DNA of 64,000 nucleotides, from NCBI GenBank assembly GCA_029263395.1, contig JAJCXO010000232.1:1-64000 (forward strand), read 5' to 3'. Below, one piece after another: positions 1-8,837 of the stretch. The notes beneath the pieces were generated by a model, which worked only from the letters and a program-made list of their open reading frames with translations, had not been told where the DNA came from and made no database searches. The position numbers and the translations under genes are program-made. This DNA comes from Acidobacteriota bacterium. Lineage in GTDB: Bacteria; Acidobacteriota; Thermoanaerobaculia; Multivoradales; J023. Each line of letters opens with the position of its first letter. Position 1 is the stretch's first letter.

Positions 1-1
1 C

Positions 2-130
2 AGCACTAACAAGGCTGCGAGGGATCTCTCGAGTATGCCCCTTGTCGTTGATCCCGAGTCGGCCGGGGTGATGGGAGCAGAAGAAGAGGATGTTGTCCCT
101 AACCCTGACTCTCTTGACTTGGCGGTCTAG
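2..130 (+). CDS. possible C-terminal end of a gene cut by the left edge
   Basis: An open frame enters from the left edge and ends at a TAG at 128-130, giving about 42 codons. The tail is acidic (a GAEEEDV stretch near the end) and has no recognisable domain. It would run convergent to the TVP38 gene on the minus strand. The only support is an uninterrupted frame and plausible composition, so it could be a chance frame. Confidence 0.3.
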   Translation, partial: STNKAARDLSSMPLVVDPESAGVMGAEEEDVVPNPDSLDLAV

Positions 131-153
131 AGACCACCGCAGCCCAGGCTGAC

Positions 154-903
154 CTATCCCTGACGCTGCTTCATCAGCTCGCGGTAGCGCTGGCGCCTGC
201 GCCAACCCTGCCGTATCGTCGGCCAGCCGGTGACGACGTTGAACGCACCCCAAACCAGGATGTAGCTCGCACCCATCATCGCCGATGGGTTGAGGATCAG
301 CTGCGACGAAAAATACGTGTGCATCAACGTCGACGGGATCAGCCCCAGAGTCGACGTGGTGAGGAAACGCGGCGCTTTGACACCGGCCATAGCAGCGCCG
401 TAACTCACCAACCAGAACGGCAGCGGTAGGAAACGCGCTTGCACCAAAGGCCAGAAACCTCGACGCTCAAAAATCATCTCAGCGCGACGGAGCTTCTTAC
501 CCGCCAAGGCGACAATAAAATCGCGTCCCAACGCCCTACCGACGTAGAACGCCGCCATTGCGCCGAGCACCAACCCGAGAGTGTTGTAGAACGACCCCAG
601 CCACGGGCCGAAGACTACACCGCCGCCGACAACCACTGGACTCATCGGCACACCCAGCGGCGCCAAAACCACATAAACCACAATCAAGATCAGCGGCGAC
701 CACGGCGAACCGCGCAATTGCTCCAACAGCTCGATCATCCGGTCGCGGGCAAAATAGTCACCCAGCGGGGTGAAACGCAGCAGAACAAAGCCGAGCACGA
801 GCAGTGCCACCAGGACGCCGATCTGCAACCAAGCTTTGGATGGAACTCTCCGCAGCGCCGCGACAATACCGCGGCGCTCTTCGATAGGAGTTGGAGGGTT
901 CAA
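154..903 (-). CDS. TVP38/TMEM64 (SNARE-associated, DedA-like) membrane protein
   Basis: This 249-residue integral membrane protein has a TM helix near residues 25-45, then the SNARE-associated/VTT core at about 70-200. The core carries a glycine- and proline-rich re-entrant segment (VVLAPLGVPMSP) and the family's GR-LG-R motif after a long TM. The family (TVP38/TMEM64, related to DedA) is linked to lipid scrambling and envelope homeostasis; no substrate can be read from the sequence. It is the last gene of a six-gene minus-strand run, 26 bp after the YggX-like gene. The C-terminal 20 residues are very basic (WRRRQRYRELMKQ), consistent with a cytoplasmic tail. Length is normal for the family. 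Confidence 0.85.
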   Translation of the reverse strand: MNPPTPIEERRGIVAALRRVPSKAWLQIGVLVALLVLGFVLLRFTPLGDYFARDRMIELLEQLRGSPWSPLILIVVYVVLAPLGVPMSPVVVGGGVVFGPWLGSFYNTLGLVLGAMAAFYVGRALGRDFIVALAGKKLRRAEMIFERRGFWPLVQARFLPLPFWLVSYGAAMAGVKAPRFLTTSTLGLIPSTLMHTYFSSQLILNPSAMMGASYILVWGAFNVVTGWPTIRQGWRRRQRYRELMKQRQG

Positions 904-929
904 CGTAGCATCCGAGTCGCAAGAGGCGT

Positions 930-1187
930 TCAGCCACCATTCAACTGCAGGAATACCCGTGCCTGCTCAGCCAGAATATCCTGCGACTTGGGATCCATGA
1001 AGTTGAGCTTGAGCTCGTTGATCACCATCACTTCATTCTGCTTCCATTCGGCCCAGCAATTGGTGCAGATCTCGGCACGGATCTGGTCGCCAAGCTCACC
1101 AGCATAAAACACACCGGTTGCAGCTGGCGCCGTGAGGCCACAGCGGACGCAGTCAACATCCGTGCCGGACGCTTTTGTTTCAGACAT
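930..1187 (-). CDS. YggX-like (Fe(II)-trafficking/oxidative protection) protein with a zinc ribbon
   Basis: An 85-residue protein. Residues from about 27 onward match the YggX pattern (YAGELG...I...W.EW...MVINE.KLN..D......L), a small family associated with iron trafficking and protection of Fe-S clusters from oxidation. Unlike enterobacterial YggX it has two CxxC pairs, C13/C16 and C41/C44, which look like a zinc ribbon or an Fe/Zn site. The first pair lies before the conserved core; the second replaces part of the usual helix. The start is preceded by a GGAG-type ribosome site (ACTAGGAGAACTC just upstream). It sits between an unrecognised small gene and the TVP38 gene with short gaps, so it is probably co-transcribed. 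Iron handling is inferred from the family only. Confidence 0.7.
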   Translation of the reverse strand: MSETKASGTDVDCVRCGLTAPAATGVFYAGELGDQIRAEICTNCWAEWKQNEVMVINELKLNFMDPKSQDILAEQARVFLQLNGG

Positions 1188-1205
1188 GAGTTCTCCTAGT
1201 GCAGA

Positions 1206-1472
1206 TCAAGCCTCACCGGGCAAGATAATCAGACTTTCCGAGCGCTCCTGTACTTCTTTGGGGATCGACACCAAAAACAGCTGGTCCTGGCGCTTCTCAG
1301 GTAGGCCGCGCAGATTCTTCACAACCTCATCGGGGACAATCAGTTTGATATAGGCCCGCCGCTTGTCGTTGCCCCGTGCACTGTCCAGCAGCAAGTCCTC
1401 GACCGGAACGACCTCAACCCTTTCGGGGTACTTCTCGAGTGCAAATGCCAAAGACTGTAGATTCTCGCTCAT
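1206..1472 (-). CDS. small conserved-looking protein, function unknown
   Basis: An 88-residue soluble protein. The frame opens 27 codons further upstream, but the ATG at 1472 is chosen because a perfect AGGAGGG ribosome site lies about 6 bases before it. The sequence is acidic and mixed alpha/beta, with a hydrophobic IKLIVPDEVVKNL stretch mid-way and a QDQLFLVSIP stretch near the C terminus. I do not recognise a family and see no signal peptide or metal motif. It lies 87 bp after the UDP-xylose synthase gene and 18 bp before the YggX-like gene. Confidence 0.7.
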   Translation of the reverse strand: MSENLQSLAFALEKYPERVEVVPVEDLLLDSARGNDKRRAYIKLIVPDEVVKNLRGLPEKRQDQLFLVSIPKEVQERSESLIILPGEA

Positions 1473-1559
1473 ACTCAGCCCTCCTGAGCTCGACCTGCCC
1501 GCTCGATTATCGATTGGTGCTACGAAGCTCACCGATCGCGAGCCCGCAGCCACAGAAGT

Positions 1560-2504
1560 CTACACCTGATGGGTGAGCAGCTCGCGGAAGTAGGCGATGG
1601 TCTTGGCCAGCCCTTCATCGAGAGCGACCCGCGGCTCCCAACCGAGATGTTTACGAGCCATGGTGATGTCCGGCTGCCGCGTCTTGGGATCGTCGATCGG
1701 CAAGTCTCGATGCTCAATGACACTATCGCCACCGGTGAGCTTCAAAATGTGTTCGGCAAACTGCAAGATCGTCATCTCACTCGGATTGCCGATATTCGTC
1801 GGATCACTGCGGTCACTCATCAACAGGCGGAAGATACCTTCGACAAGATCGTCGACGTAACAAAAAGATCGAGTCTGTGAGCCATCGCCAAATACCGTCA
1901 ACGGCTCGCCGGTGAGCGCCTGTTGAATGAACGCCGGTACCACTCGCCCGTCGCGCGGTCGCATCCGCGGGCCGTAAGTGTTGAAGATCCGTACGATACG
2001 GGTCTCGATGCCATGGAATCGATGATAGGCCATGACCATCGCTTCGGCGAACCGCTTGGCTTCATCGTAGACGCCGCGCGGCCCCACCGGATTGACATTG
2101 CCCCAATAGGTCTCGGGCTGCGGATGCACCAGCGGATCGCCATAAACCTCGGAGGTCGAGGCCAAAAGCAACCGAGCTCCCTTGGCCTTCGCCACACCGA
2201 GCGCGTTGTGGGTGCCGAGGGAGCCGACTTTGAGCGTCTGGATCGGCAGCTCGAGATAGTCGATCGGACTCGCCGGTGAGGCGAAGTGCAATACGTAGTC
2301 GACCGGTTCTTTGACCTCAAAAGATTGGGAGACGTCGTGTTCGATGAGTCGAAAATCTGGACGCCCTTCGAGGTGGGCGATATTGCGCGGTCGCCCGGTC
2401 AGGAAGTTGTCGACGCAAATGACGTGATGGCCCTCGGCGATCAATCGCTCACACAAATGCGAACCAAGAAAACCCGCGCCACCCGTTACTAAGCTAGTTG
2501 TCAC
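1560..2504 (-). CDS. uxs: UDP-glucuronate decarboxylase (UDP-xylose synthase)
   Basis: A 314-residue extended short-chain dehydrogenase that would convert UDP-glucuronate to UDP-xylose with NAD+ retained. The Rossmann motif GGAGFLG is at 8-14, TSE at 117-119 and the catalytic YxxxK at Y146/K150. The segment [19 protein letters not shown], about 30 residues after YxxxK, is characteristic of bacterial and plant UXS enzymes rather than of dTDP-glucose dehydratases. The start is a GTG. The gene is 34 bp downstream of UDP-glucose dehydrogenase, whose product is its substrate. Length is typical for the short soluble form. Confidence 0.9.
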   Translation of the reverse strand: MTTSLVTGGAGFLGSHLCERLIAEGHHVICVDNFLTGRPRNIAHLEGRPDFRLIEHDVSQSFEVKEPVDYVLHFASPASPIDYLELPIQTLKVGSLGTHNALGVAKAKGARLLLASTSEVYGDPLVHPQPETYWGNVNPVGPRGVYDEAKRFAEAMVMAYHRFHGIETRIVRIFNTYGPRMRPRDGRVVPAFIQQALTGEPLTVFGDGSQTRSFCYVDDLVEGIFRLLMSDRSDPTNIGNPSEMTILQFAEHILKLTGGDSVIEHRDLPIDDPKTRQPDITMARKHLGWEPRVALDEGLAKTIAYFRELLTHQV

Positions 2505-2538
2505 GTCGCCGTGCCTTCCTATTCATGAGTTGGTATCG

Positions 2539-3879
2539 TCATTCCGGGCGGCCTTCCGGACGGCCTTCAGGGCGACCTTCAGGCCGGCCAACCGAGATGT
2601 ACCGAAAGCCCGCCGCGGCCATCTGCGACGGCTGGTAGATATTCCGCAAGTCGATCACCAGTGGTTGGTCGAGTAACTGCTTCAATCGAGGCAGCTCGAG
2701 AGCACGGAACAGATTCCACTCGGTGAGGATCACCAGGGCCACAGCCCCTTCCGCCGCGTCATAGGCATTGTCGCAATAGGTCACCTCGGGCAGAATCTCC
2801 CGACACGCGGGCATGGCCTCGGGATCGTACGCCCTGACCTCGGCGCCATCGGCCAACAGTCCCTCGACGATCGGTAAAGCCGGCGACTCTCGGATGTCGT
2901 CGGTATCGGGTTTGAACGACAAACCCAGGACCGCCACTGTCCGCCCTTTGAGGTCTCCCAAGGCAGTGCGGATCTTTGTCAACATCCGCGCCTTCGTCTC
3001 CTCGTTGGCTTCCAGCACTGCATCGATGATGCGGAAACGCATTCCCTTCTCACGCGCGATCTGCGCCACCGCCCGCGTGTCCTTGGGAAAACACGAGCCT
3101 CCAAAACCTGGCCCAGGATGCAAAAACTTGGGGCCAACTCGGCTGTCTAGTCCCATACCCTGGGCTACCACACCGACATCCGCGCCGAACGCCTCGCACA
3201 GCGCTGCAATCTCGTTGATGAACGAGATTTTGGTCGCCAGAAAACCGTTGGACGCATATTTGATCAGCTCTGCCGACTCGACATCGGTGACCACAAACGG
3301 CACATCGGCGACCCGCAGCGGCGAATAGATCTCTAACATGATGTCGATCGCCCGCTGGTCGCGGGTTCCGATAACCACCCGATCGGGATGCAGAAAATCG
3401 TCGATCGCGGATCCCTCACGCAGGAACTCGGGATTTGAGACGACGGCGAAGTCTTGGTTGCCGCCCGACTCTTCCGAAACGATCTTTTCGATCTTCTGGC
3501 CAGTACCGGTCGGCACCGTGCTCTTGGTTACGATGACCTTGTAATCGTTGAGATGCTGCCCAATCGACCGCGCCACCTCTTCGATGAACGACAGATCCGC
3601 CGAGCCGTCCGCTCGCGGTGGCGTTCCAACGGCGATGAACACCGCCCGCGCTGCCTCAATCGCTGGGCCGAGTTCAGTAGTGAACCGGAGCCGCCCCTCC
3701 GCCATGTTCTTGCGAACGATCGATCGTAGGCCTGGCTCGTAGATCGGAACCTCGCCTCCTTGCAGAGCTTCGACCTTGCTCGCGATCTTGTCGACGCCTG
3801 TGACATTCATCCCAAAATCCGCCAAACAGGCTCCAGTGACCAAGCCTACATAGCCGCTACCAACGACACAGATCTTCAT
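2539..3879 (-). CDS. ugd: UDP-glucose 6-dehydrogenase
   Basis: A 446-residue NAD-dependent dehydrogenase oxidising UDP-glucose to UDP-glucuronate. The N-terminal Rossmann motif GSGYVG is at 7-12. The catalytic cysteine C263 lies in the conserved GFGGSCFPKD motif, and the C-terminal UDP-binding domain carries the GLSFKPDTDD(I)R signature. It feeds both neighbours: the decarboxylase downstream and the 4-epimerase upstream. The last 16 residues are four copies of GRPE encoded by a 12-bp tandem repeat (2545-2592) running right up to the TGA, an unusual tail not found in typical family members. Confidence 0.95.
   Translation of the reverse strand: MKICVVGSGYVGLVTGACLADFGMNVTGVDKIASKVEALQGGEVPIYEPGLRSIVRKNMAEGRLRFTTELGPAIEAARAVFIAVGTPPRADGSADLSFIEEVARSIGQHLNDYKVIVTKSTVPTGTGQKIEKIVSEESGGNQDFAVVSNPEFLREGSAIDDFLHPDRVVIGTRDQRAIDIMLEIYSPLRVADVPFVVTDVESAELIKYASNGFLATKISFINEIAALCEAFGADVGVVAQGMGLDSRVGPKFLHPGPGFGGSCFPKDTRAVAQIAREKGMRFRIIDAVLEANEETKARMLTKIRTALGDLKGRTVAVLGLSFKPDTDDIRESPALPIVEGLLADGAEVRAYDPEAMPACREILPEVTYCDNAYDAAEGAVALVILTEWNLFRALELPRLKQLLDQPLVIDLRNIYQPSQMAAAGFRYISVGRPEGRPEGRPEGRPE
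2545..2592. repeat. 4 x 12-bp tandem repeat at the 3' end of ugd
   Basis: Four imperfect 12-bp units (plus-strand form CGGACGGCCTTC) encode the GRPE repeats that end the dehydrogenase. The stop codon follows directly. Confidence 0.85.
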
Positions 3880-3942
3880 ACGCTGCCTCTACCTCGAATC
3901 GAATGACGTTACGGGAAGGTCGGGGAGGGCGGGGGGCACGGG

Positions 3943-4917
3943 TCAAGTGCGCTCGGATTGGTACCAGGCGACGAATCGGCGCAGGCCCTCTCGGATCGGT
4001 ACTTGCGGGGAGTAACCCAGAAGGGTGCCGGCCTTGGAAACATCGGCATAGGTAATCGGCACGTCACCAGGCTGGTCGGGAAGATACTTGATCCTCGGTT
4101 CGACAGCAAGCTCCGACCCCAGCCACTGTACGAGGTCTCCCAAGCGGGTAGTTTCGGCGCCACCGAGATTGAAAATCTCGAACCCTGGGGCCAAGTCGAG
4201 GGCCGCAATGATACCGCTGACGATGTCATCGATATACGTGTAGTCGCGCCGGCTGTCGCCGTTGCCAAACAAGGTGATGACTTCGCCCTGAGCCAACAGG
4301 TTGGTGAATTTGTGGATCGCCATCTCCGGCCTTTGGGACGGTCCATAGACGGTGAAGAATCGCAAGCAGGACGTCTTGAGACCGTAAAGATGGTGGTAGT
4401 TGAAACACATCAACTCGCCGGTGCGTTTGGTCGTAGCATAAGGACTGATCGGCATGTCGATGGGATCGTCTTCAGAAAACGGTACCTTTGGATTGATCCC
4501 GTAGACTGACGACGACGAACCGAACACAAACACCTCGGGCCCTCGGCGACGCGCCGCCTCGAGCAAATTCAACGTGCCGATGCAGTTGACCTCTTCATAG
4601 AGGATCGGTTCCGACAAACTCGGCCGAACTCCCGCTCGGGCCGCCAGATGGATGACAGCGTCAAAGCCGCCCCAGCCAGGATTTTGACTGGCGTCGAACA
4701 GTCGATCTACCAAGTTGGCATCTCGAATGTCGCCCTCGACCAGACGATAGTCATCACGGTCGAGCATCGGCGCCACGTTGGCCCGTTTGCGTGCCGGATC
4801 ATAAAAATCGTTGAAGTCGTCGAGCACAGTGATGCGCTCGCCGCGGCTCAACAACCGCCGGATCAAGTTTGAACCGATGAATCCGGCGCCGCCGGTCACC
4901 AGTATGTGTCCTGTCAT
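3943..4917 (-). CDS. NAD-dependent epimerase, probably UDP-glucuronate 4-epimerase
   Basis: A 324-residue extended SDR enzyme. The ATG at 4917 is chosen because the glycine motif GGAGFIG then falls at 9-15; the 95 codons upstream are low-quality sequence. SSS is at 136 and the catalytic YxxxK at Y160/K164. The segment LDDFNDFYDPARKR at 32-45 is typical of UDP-glucuronate 4-epimerases, which make UDP-galacturonate, though other hexose epimerases are possible. Being first in the operon with Ugd next supports UDP-glucuronate as substrate. Confidence 0.85.
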   Translation of the reverse strand: MTGHILVTGGAGFIGSNLIRRLLSRGERITVLDDFNDFYDPARKRANVAPMLDRDDYRLVEGDIRDANLVDRLFDASQNPGWGGFDAVIHLAARAGVRPSLSEPILYEEVNCIGTLNLLEAARRRGPEVFVFGSSSSVYGINPKVPFSEDDPIDMPISPYATTKRTGELMCFNYHHLYGLKTSCLRFFTVYGPSQRPEMAIHKFTNLLAQGEVITLFGNGDSRRDYTYIDDIVSGIIAALDLAPGFEIFNLGGAETTRLGDLVQWLGSELAVEPRIKYLPDQPGDVPITYADVSKAGTLLGYSPQVPIREGLRRFVAWYQSERT

Positions 4918-5216
4918 GTTTCGGCTTCGTGAGAGCCGCGCAGTCAAACGCGAGTCTCGGGATAGGAAGTTGGGAGGATCAAGTGACTGATTGAACAGAT
5001 CGACTGTAGGTTTGGCCGCCAAGCGTATCAGCGATATGAGCCCGAATCTACAACCGCTGGGATCAGAGTGATCAAGCTCAAGTTTATTAGATCCGCGACG
5101 CCTAGGCGTGTATCCTTGGATCATCTGCTTCGCGCTAGCGTAAGGCCACGCGCCCGGTTGATCCACAATCCTTGCCCCACCCAAAGATCCAGCCACGAAC
5201 AAAGGACCTAGAGAGT
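4918..5216. promoter_or_regulatory. divergent intergenic region with a perfect 12-bp palindrome
   Basis: This 299-bp gap separates the minus-strand nucleotide-sugar operon from the plus-strand mrp gene, so it should hold both promoters. The only clear site is the perfect palindrome ACGCCTAGGCGT at 5098-5109, about 110 bp before the mrp start; it could be an operator. I could not assign convincing -10/-35 boxes. Confidence 0.4.
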
Positions 5217-6302
5217 ATGTCGAAGGATCTCGAAGCCCACATCTGGGAAGCGCTCAAGACCGTTCAATACCCGGGAATGAGCCGCGATATCGTATCGTTC
5301 GGTTTCGTCCGAAAACTCGACGTTACCGGCGGCACAGTCACTGTCGAACTCGAGATGTCGACGCACAATCCGGAGGCCGCAGAACAGGTTCGGACTGCAG
5401 TCGTCGAAGCAGTGCGTGCAGTTGATGGCGTCACCGCCGTCGAGGCAAAACTACGCGTCCAACAACCCCCCAACCGTGGCGCATCGGCACAACGTGCGGT
5501 AGCTCGTGACCCCGGCCTGCTGCCCGGCGTAGAACACGTGGTAGCCGTCGCCAGCGGTAAGGGAGGCGTTGGTAAATCGACCGTTTCGGCAAACTTGGCG
5601 GTGCGGATGGCGCAACTCGGTCTCCGTGTAGGGCTCCTCGACGCTGACATTTACGGACCTTCGATGCCGATGATGTTCGGCATCACTGAGCGACCACGCA
5701 CCGATGGCCAAACGCTCCAACCGTTCGACAAGTACGGTGTCAAGGTGATGTCACTAGGCTTCATGGTCGAGATCGACACACCGGTGATCTGGCGAGGACC
5801 GATGGTGATGCGAGCCCTGGAACAAATGCTGGGTCAGGTCGAATGGGGCGAGCTCGACTACCTGATCGTCGACCTGCCGCCTGGCACCGGCGACGCCCAA
5901 CTCACCTTGACCCAAAAGGTACCGCTGTCCGCCGCCGTGATTGTCACCACTCCCCAGGACGTCGCCTTGATCGACGCCCGCAAGGGCCTTGCCATGTTCC
6001 GCAAAGTCAACGTGCCGGTGGTTGGAATCATCGAAAACATGTCCGGGTTTGCCTGTCCTCATTGTGGCGAGACAACTCACGTGTTCAAACATGGAGGCGG
6101 CGAGCGTACCGCCGAAGTGGTCGGCACCGCGTTTCTGGGTTCGATCCCATTGGATCCAGCGATCGTCGCTGGCGGCGACTCCGGCGAACCGATTGTCGTC
6201 ACCCAGACCGAAGGTGTCCATGCCGATGCCTTCGAGAGCATCTGCGAGGCAGTCATCGCCGAAGTCCGTCGCGGACAGAAACCCACGCTGAGAATCGTCT
6301 AA
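5217..6302 (+). CDS. mrp: Mrp/ApbC-type P-loop ATPase, Fe-S cluster carrier
   Basis: A 361-residue member of the Mrp/NBP35 family that binds and transfers Fe-S clusters in the cytoplasm. The N-terminal MIP18/DUF59-like domain is at about 4-80, the deviant Walker A SGKGGVGKS near 113-121, and DLPPGTGD near 219-226. The bridging-cluster CPHC motif is at C280/C283. The ATG at 5217 is chosen over one 45 bases upstream because it begins at the MIP18 helix and follows an AAAGGA site. The next gene starts 34 bp downstream, so the two may share a transcript. Confidence 0.93.
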   Translation: MSKDLEAHIWEALKTVQYPGMSRDIVSFGFVRKLDVTGGTVTVELEMSTHNPEAAEQVRTAVVEAVRAVDGVTAVEAKLRVQQPPNRGASAQRAVARDPGLLPGVEHVVAVASGKGGVGKSTVSANLAVRMAQLGLRVGLLDADIYGPSMPMMFGITERPRTDGQTLQPFDKYGVKVMSLGFMVEIDTPVIWRGPMVMRALEQMLGQVEWGELDYLIVDLPPGTGDAQLTLTQKVPLSAAVIVTTPQDVALIDARKGLAMFRKVNVPVVGIIENMSGFACPHCGETTHVFKHGGGERTAEVVGTAFLGSIPLDPAIVAGGDSGEPIVVTQTEGVHADAFESICEAVIAEVRRGQKPTLRIV

Positions 6303-6336
6303 TCCCGACCCTTCGTCATACCGTCGATCGGCTGCC

Positions 6337-7026
6337 ATGACTGTCGCCATCATTGCCGATTGCCATCTCGGGGGGCCGGGCGGTGCCGCCGAGGCTTTGC
6401 TCGCCCAACTCGAGACCTTGAAAGACCGCGGCTGTCGCCGCGTCGTCTTGATGGGGGACATCTTTCACGTCTGGGTCGGTAAACGCAGCTTCGAAACACC
6501 GTTGATCCGTCAAGTGCTCGACGCTTTCGAGCGGTTGAGAGATGCCGGTATCCGGCTCGACTACATCGAGGGGAATCGCGATTTTTTCATCGCTCGTGGG
6601 CCTTATGCCAAGGTCTTCGACACCGTGTCGACCGAGCTCGAGTTCGAGGTTGGCAGTACCCGGTACTTAGCCGTACACGGTGATGGCCTCAATGATCGCG
6701 ATCGCCAATACCTGTTCTGGCGATGGTTCTCGAAGAGCCTGCCGGTACGCTGGGCGGTCTCGACCTTGCCCCCGCCGGTGGCTCGCTACCTGATGCATTC
6801 CAGCGAAGCCAAGCTCGCCAAAACCAACTTTAAGCACAAGATGGAGATTCCGCGCGAAGCCATCTTGCAGTATGCGGCCAGGCGCTTGCCGGAAGGTTAC
6901 GACGTGTTGGTTCTCGGCCATTTCCACGAGCCACGGGTCTGGCCGTCTGGCACCGGTGAAGTCCGCATCATCGACGCCTGGTTCAACCAGCACCACATCG
7001 AGTGGTTAGAAGCCCGAAGCGACTAA
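6337..7026 (+). CDS. LpxH-like UDP-2,3-diacylglucosamine diphosphatase family phosphoesterase
   Basis: A 229-residue calcineurin-like metallophosphoesterase with all metal-site motifs in order: D8-x-H10, GD41, GNRD at 79-82, HGD at 114-116 and GHFH with H195/H197. Size and motif spacing match the LpxH/LpxI-replacing group, which hydrolyses UDP-diacylglucosamine to lipid X in lipid A synthesis. A basic, hydrophobic insert after HGD (about 125-160) resembles the LpxH lipid-binding cap. This supports a Gram-negative envelope. Assignment to LpxH itself is probable, not certain. Confidence 0.8.
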   Translation: MTVAIIADCHLGGPGGAAEALLAQLETLKDRGCRRVVLMGDIFHVWVGKRSFETPLIRQVLDAFERLRDAGIRLDYIEGNRDFFIARGPYAKVFDTVSTELEFEVGSTRYLAVHGDGLNDRDRQYLFWRWFSKSLPVRWAVSTLPPPVARYLMHSSEAKLAKTNFKHKMEIPREAILQYAARRLPEGYDVLVLGHFHEPRVWPSGTGEVRIIDAWFNQHHIEWLEARSD

Positions 7027-7164
7027 CCCGTGGCGCGCTTCAGTGGACTCTAACTTGGTATCGACCGTTGACAAAAACCCTCTACGATAGGATCGAGCCA
7101 GCGAGTCGGGACTCTGGGAACCCCAAACCCCATTTCTTTGATCGATGACGCTAGGAGGATCGAG

Positions 7165-8235
7165 ATGTCGCATCGCACCAGCCCCTGCCACCCCATGCAG
7201 TGCATCCTGCCACCTCACATGATCGAAACCGTGCGCATGCGCGGCGACGCCAAAATGCGGAAGATGTGCGACACCCTCGAACGCGAGGCCGACAAGGCCC
7301 GTGAGGCGCGCCAGGATTTTGCTCAGGTCCAGCCGTTCGGAGCCCCACCGCGGGTGGCGCTAGCCTCTCAGCCAGCCCTCGACCGCACCGTCTACGATGC
7401 CCAAAATCGTGCGACATTACCCGGCAAGTTGGTACGCAGCGAGGGTGATCCACCCTCTGGTGATGCGCAAGTAGATGCGGCCTACGATGGTGCTGGCGAT
7501 ACCTACAAGCTCTACTTCGAGCAATACAAGCGCGATTCCCTGGATGGCAATGGCCTACCGCTGGTGTCCAGCGTGCACGTGCGCCGCAAATTCAACAACG
7601 CGTTCTGGAACGGTCAGCAGATGGCCTATGGCGACGGTGACGGCACCATCTTCAAACCGCTCGCGGAATCGCTGACCGTCTGTGGCCATGAACTCTCCCA
7701 CGGTGTGGTGCAGTTTTCTGGTGGCCTGCTCTATCAAGACCAATCGGGAGCTCTCAACGAGAGCTTTGCGGATGTTTTTGGTGTCCTCACCGACCAATAC
7801 AAAAAGGGTCAAACCGCTGCCGAAGCCGATTGGCTGATCGGCGCCGAGATCCTGGGCGACAACATCAACGGCGATGCGTTACGATCGATGAAGGCCCCCG
7901 GCACAGCGTACGATGATGCCCTGTTGGGCAAAGATCCGCAGCCTTACCACATGGACTTCTACAACACTACGACCAGTGACAATGGAGGCGTCCACATCAA
8001 TTCGGGCATCCCTAACCAAGCCTTCTACCTGCTGGCCCAGTACCTTGGCGGTAACGCCTGGGAAAAAGCCGGGCACATCTGGTACGACACCATGCAGCAA
8101 ATCAACAACCCGCGGGCAACCTTTGCCGAGTGGGCCGACAAGACGGTGGAAGAAGCCCGCAAACGCTTCAACACCGGCAGTCGCGAAATGATCCTGACCC
8201 GACGTGCGTGGAAACTGGTAGGTATCGACATTTGA
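7165..8235 (+). CDS. M4 family metalloprotease (protealysin-like)
   Basis: A 356-residue thermolysin-fold zinc protease. The start at 7165 is fixed by a textbook site (CTAGGAGGATCGAG). Residues 1-45 look like the short protealysin propeptide (CILPPHM motif at 13-19) and there is no signal peptide, as in protealysins. The zinc site is HELSH at 175-179 with the third ligand E199 in NESFADV; HINSGIPNQAFY supplies the later active-site histidine region. The next gene, 13 bp downstream, encodes an emfourin-like inhibitor, the classic partner of protealysin. Protealysins may act inside the cell or after release; the location here is inferred. Confidence 0.92.
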   Translation: MSHRTSPCHPMQCILPPHMIETVRMRGDAKMRKMCDTLEREADKAREARQDFAQVQPFGAPPRVALASQPALDRTVYDAQNRATLPGKLVRSEGDPPSGDAQVDAAYDGAGDTYKLYFEQYKRDSLDGNGLPLVSSVHVRRKFNNAFWNGQQMAYGDGDGTIFKPLAESLTVCGHELSHGVVQFSGGLLYQDQSGALNESFADVFGVLTDQYKKGQTAAEADWLIGAEILGDNINGDALRSMKAPGTAYDDALLGKDPQPYHMDFYNTTTSDNGGVHINSGIPNQAFYLLAQYLGGNAWEKAGHIWYDTMQQINNPRATFAEWADKTVEEARKRFNTGSREMILTRRAWKLVGIDI

Positions 8236-8248
8236 GCCAGGTCAGTCG

Positions 8249-8608
8249 ATGAAACTCATCTTGAAGAGCTCTGGGGGTATCGGAGGCCTGCGCTTCGAAG
8301 GCGCGCTCGATACCGCCGACCTGCCAGCCGAGCTTGCACAGCGTACCGAAGAGCACCTCAGCTCGGAGAATTTGAAAGCGGCTTCTGGAGCGCGCTCGAA
8401 ACCGGCGTCGACACCGTTTTCGATGTCGACATCGATACCCACACCAGATGCTCAACAATACGAGATTCATCTCCTGCCTGAGCATGAGGACGGTGCTATC
8501 GAGCGCCACATTGTCACCGATATGTGTCCAGTTGGCGAAGTCCTCGATGTCATCGACGACTTGCTCGCCGAAGTCGTTCAACGTAAGGCGGACGCAGCCA
8601 ACGACTAG
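8249..8608 (+). CDS. emfourin-like inhibitor of the M4 protease
   Basis: A 119-residue protein whose N terminus (MKLILKSSGGIGGLRFEG), DLP turn near 24-26 and C-terminal amphipathic helix match the emfourin pattern known from protealysin operons. There, the small protein blocks the protease active site. A serine/proline-rich insert (about 45-66) separates the two halves and is longer than usual. It is 13 bp after the M4 gene and probably co-translated. The assignment rests on the N-terminal pattern plus the gene pairing. Confidence 0.75.
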   Translation: MKLILKSSGGIGGLRFEGALDTADLPAELAQRTEEHLSSENLKAASGARSKPASTPFSMSTSIPTPDAQQYEIHLLPEHEDGAIERHIVTDMCPVGEVLDVIDDLLAEVVQRKADAAND

Positions 8609-8837
8609 CTACCCAAGGCTCGAGATCCCTCGGCTATCGCCTCCCAATCGACGAGCCGCTTTTCAAATTGACCTCACCCGAGACCAGGCGTAGGCTGAAT
8701 CTCTTAGACTTGACTCCGTGGCCCTACGGCTTGATCGCGGGTCGTACGACTGCCGATTGTGTTCACCACATCTCCCGATCGTCGCTATCTTGAAACTGAA
8801 CACTGCTTCGAAATCGAACACCGTGGAGTACTACTTT

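Noticed and set aside
4918-5202. Upstream extension of the UDP-glucuronate epimerase by 95 codons
   Set aside because: The extension has no domain content, and the Rossmann motif fits the start at 4917.
5754-6461. Minus-strand ORF (235 aa) over mrp and the phosphoesterase start
   Set aside because: Antisense shadow of two well-supported genes.
7068-7093. Promoter before the M4 protease gene (TTGACA ... TAGGAT)
   Set aside because: The spacer is only 14 bp, too short for a standard promoter.
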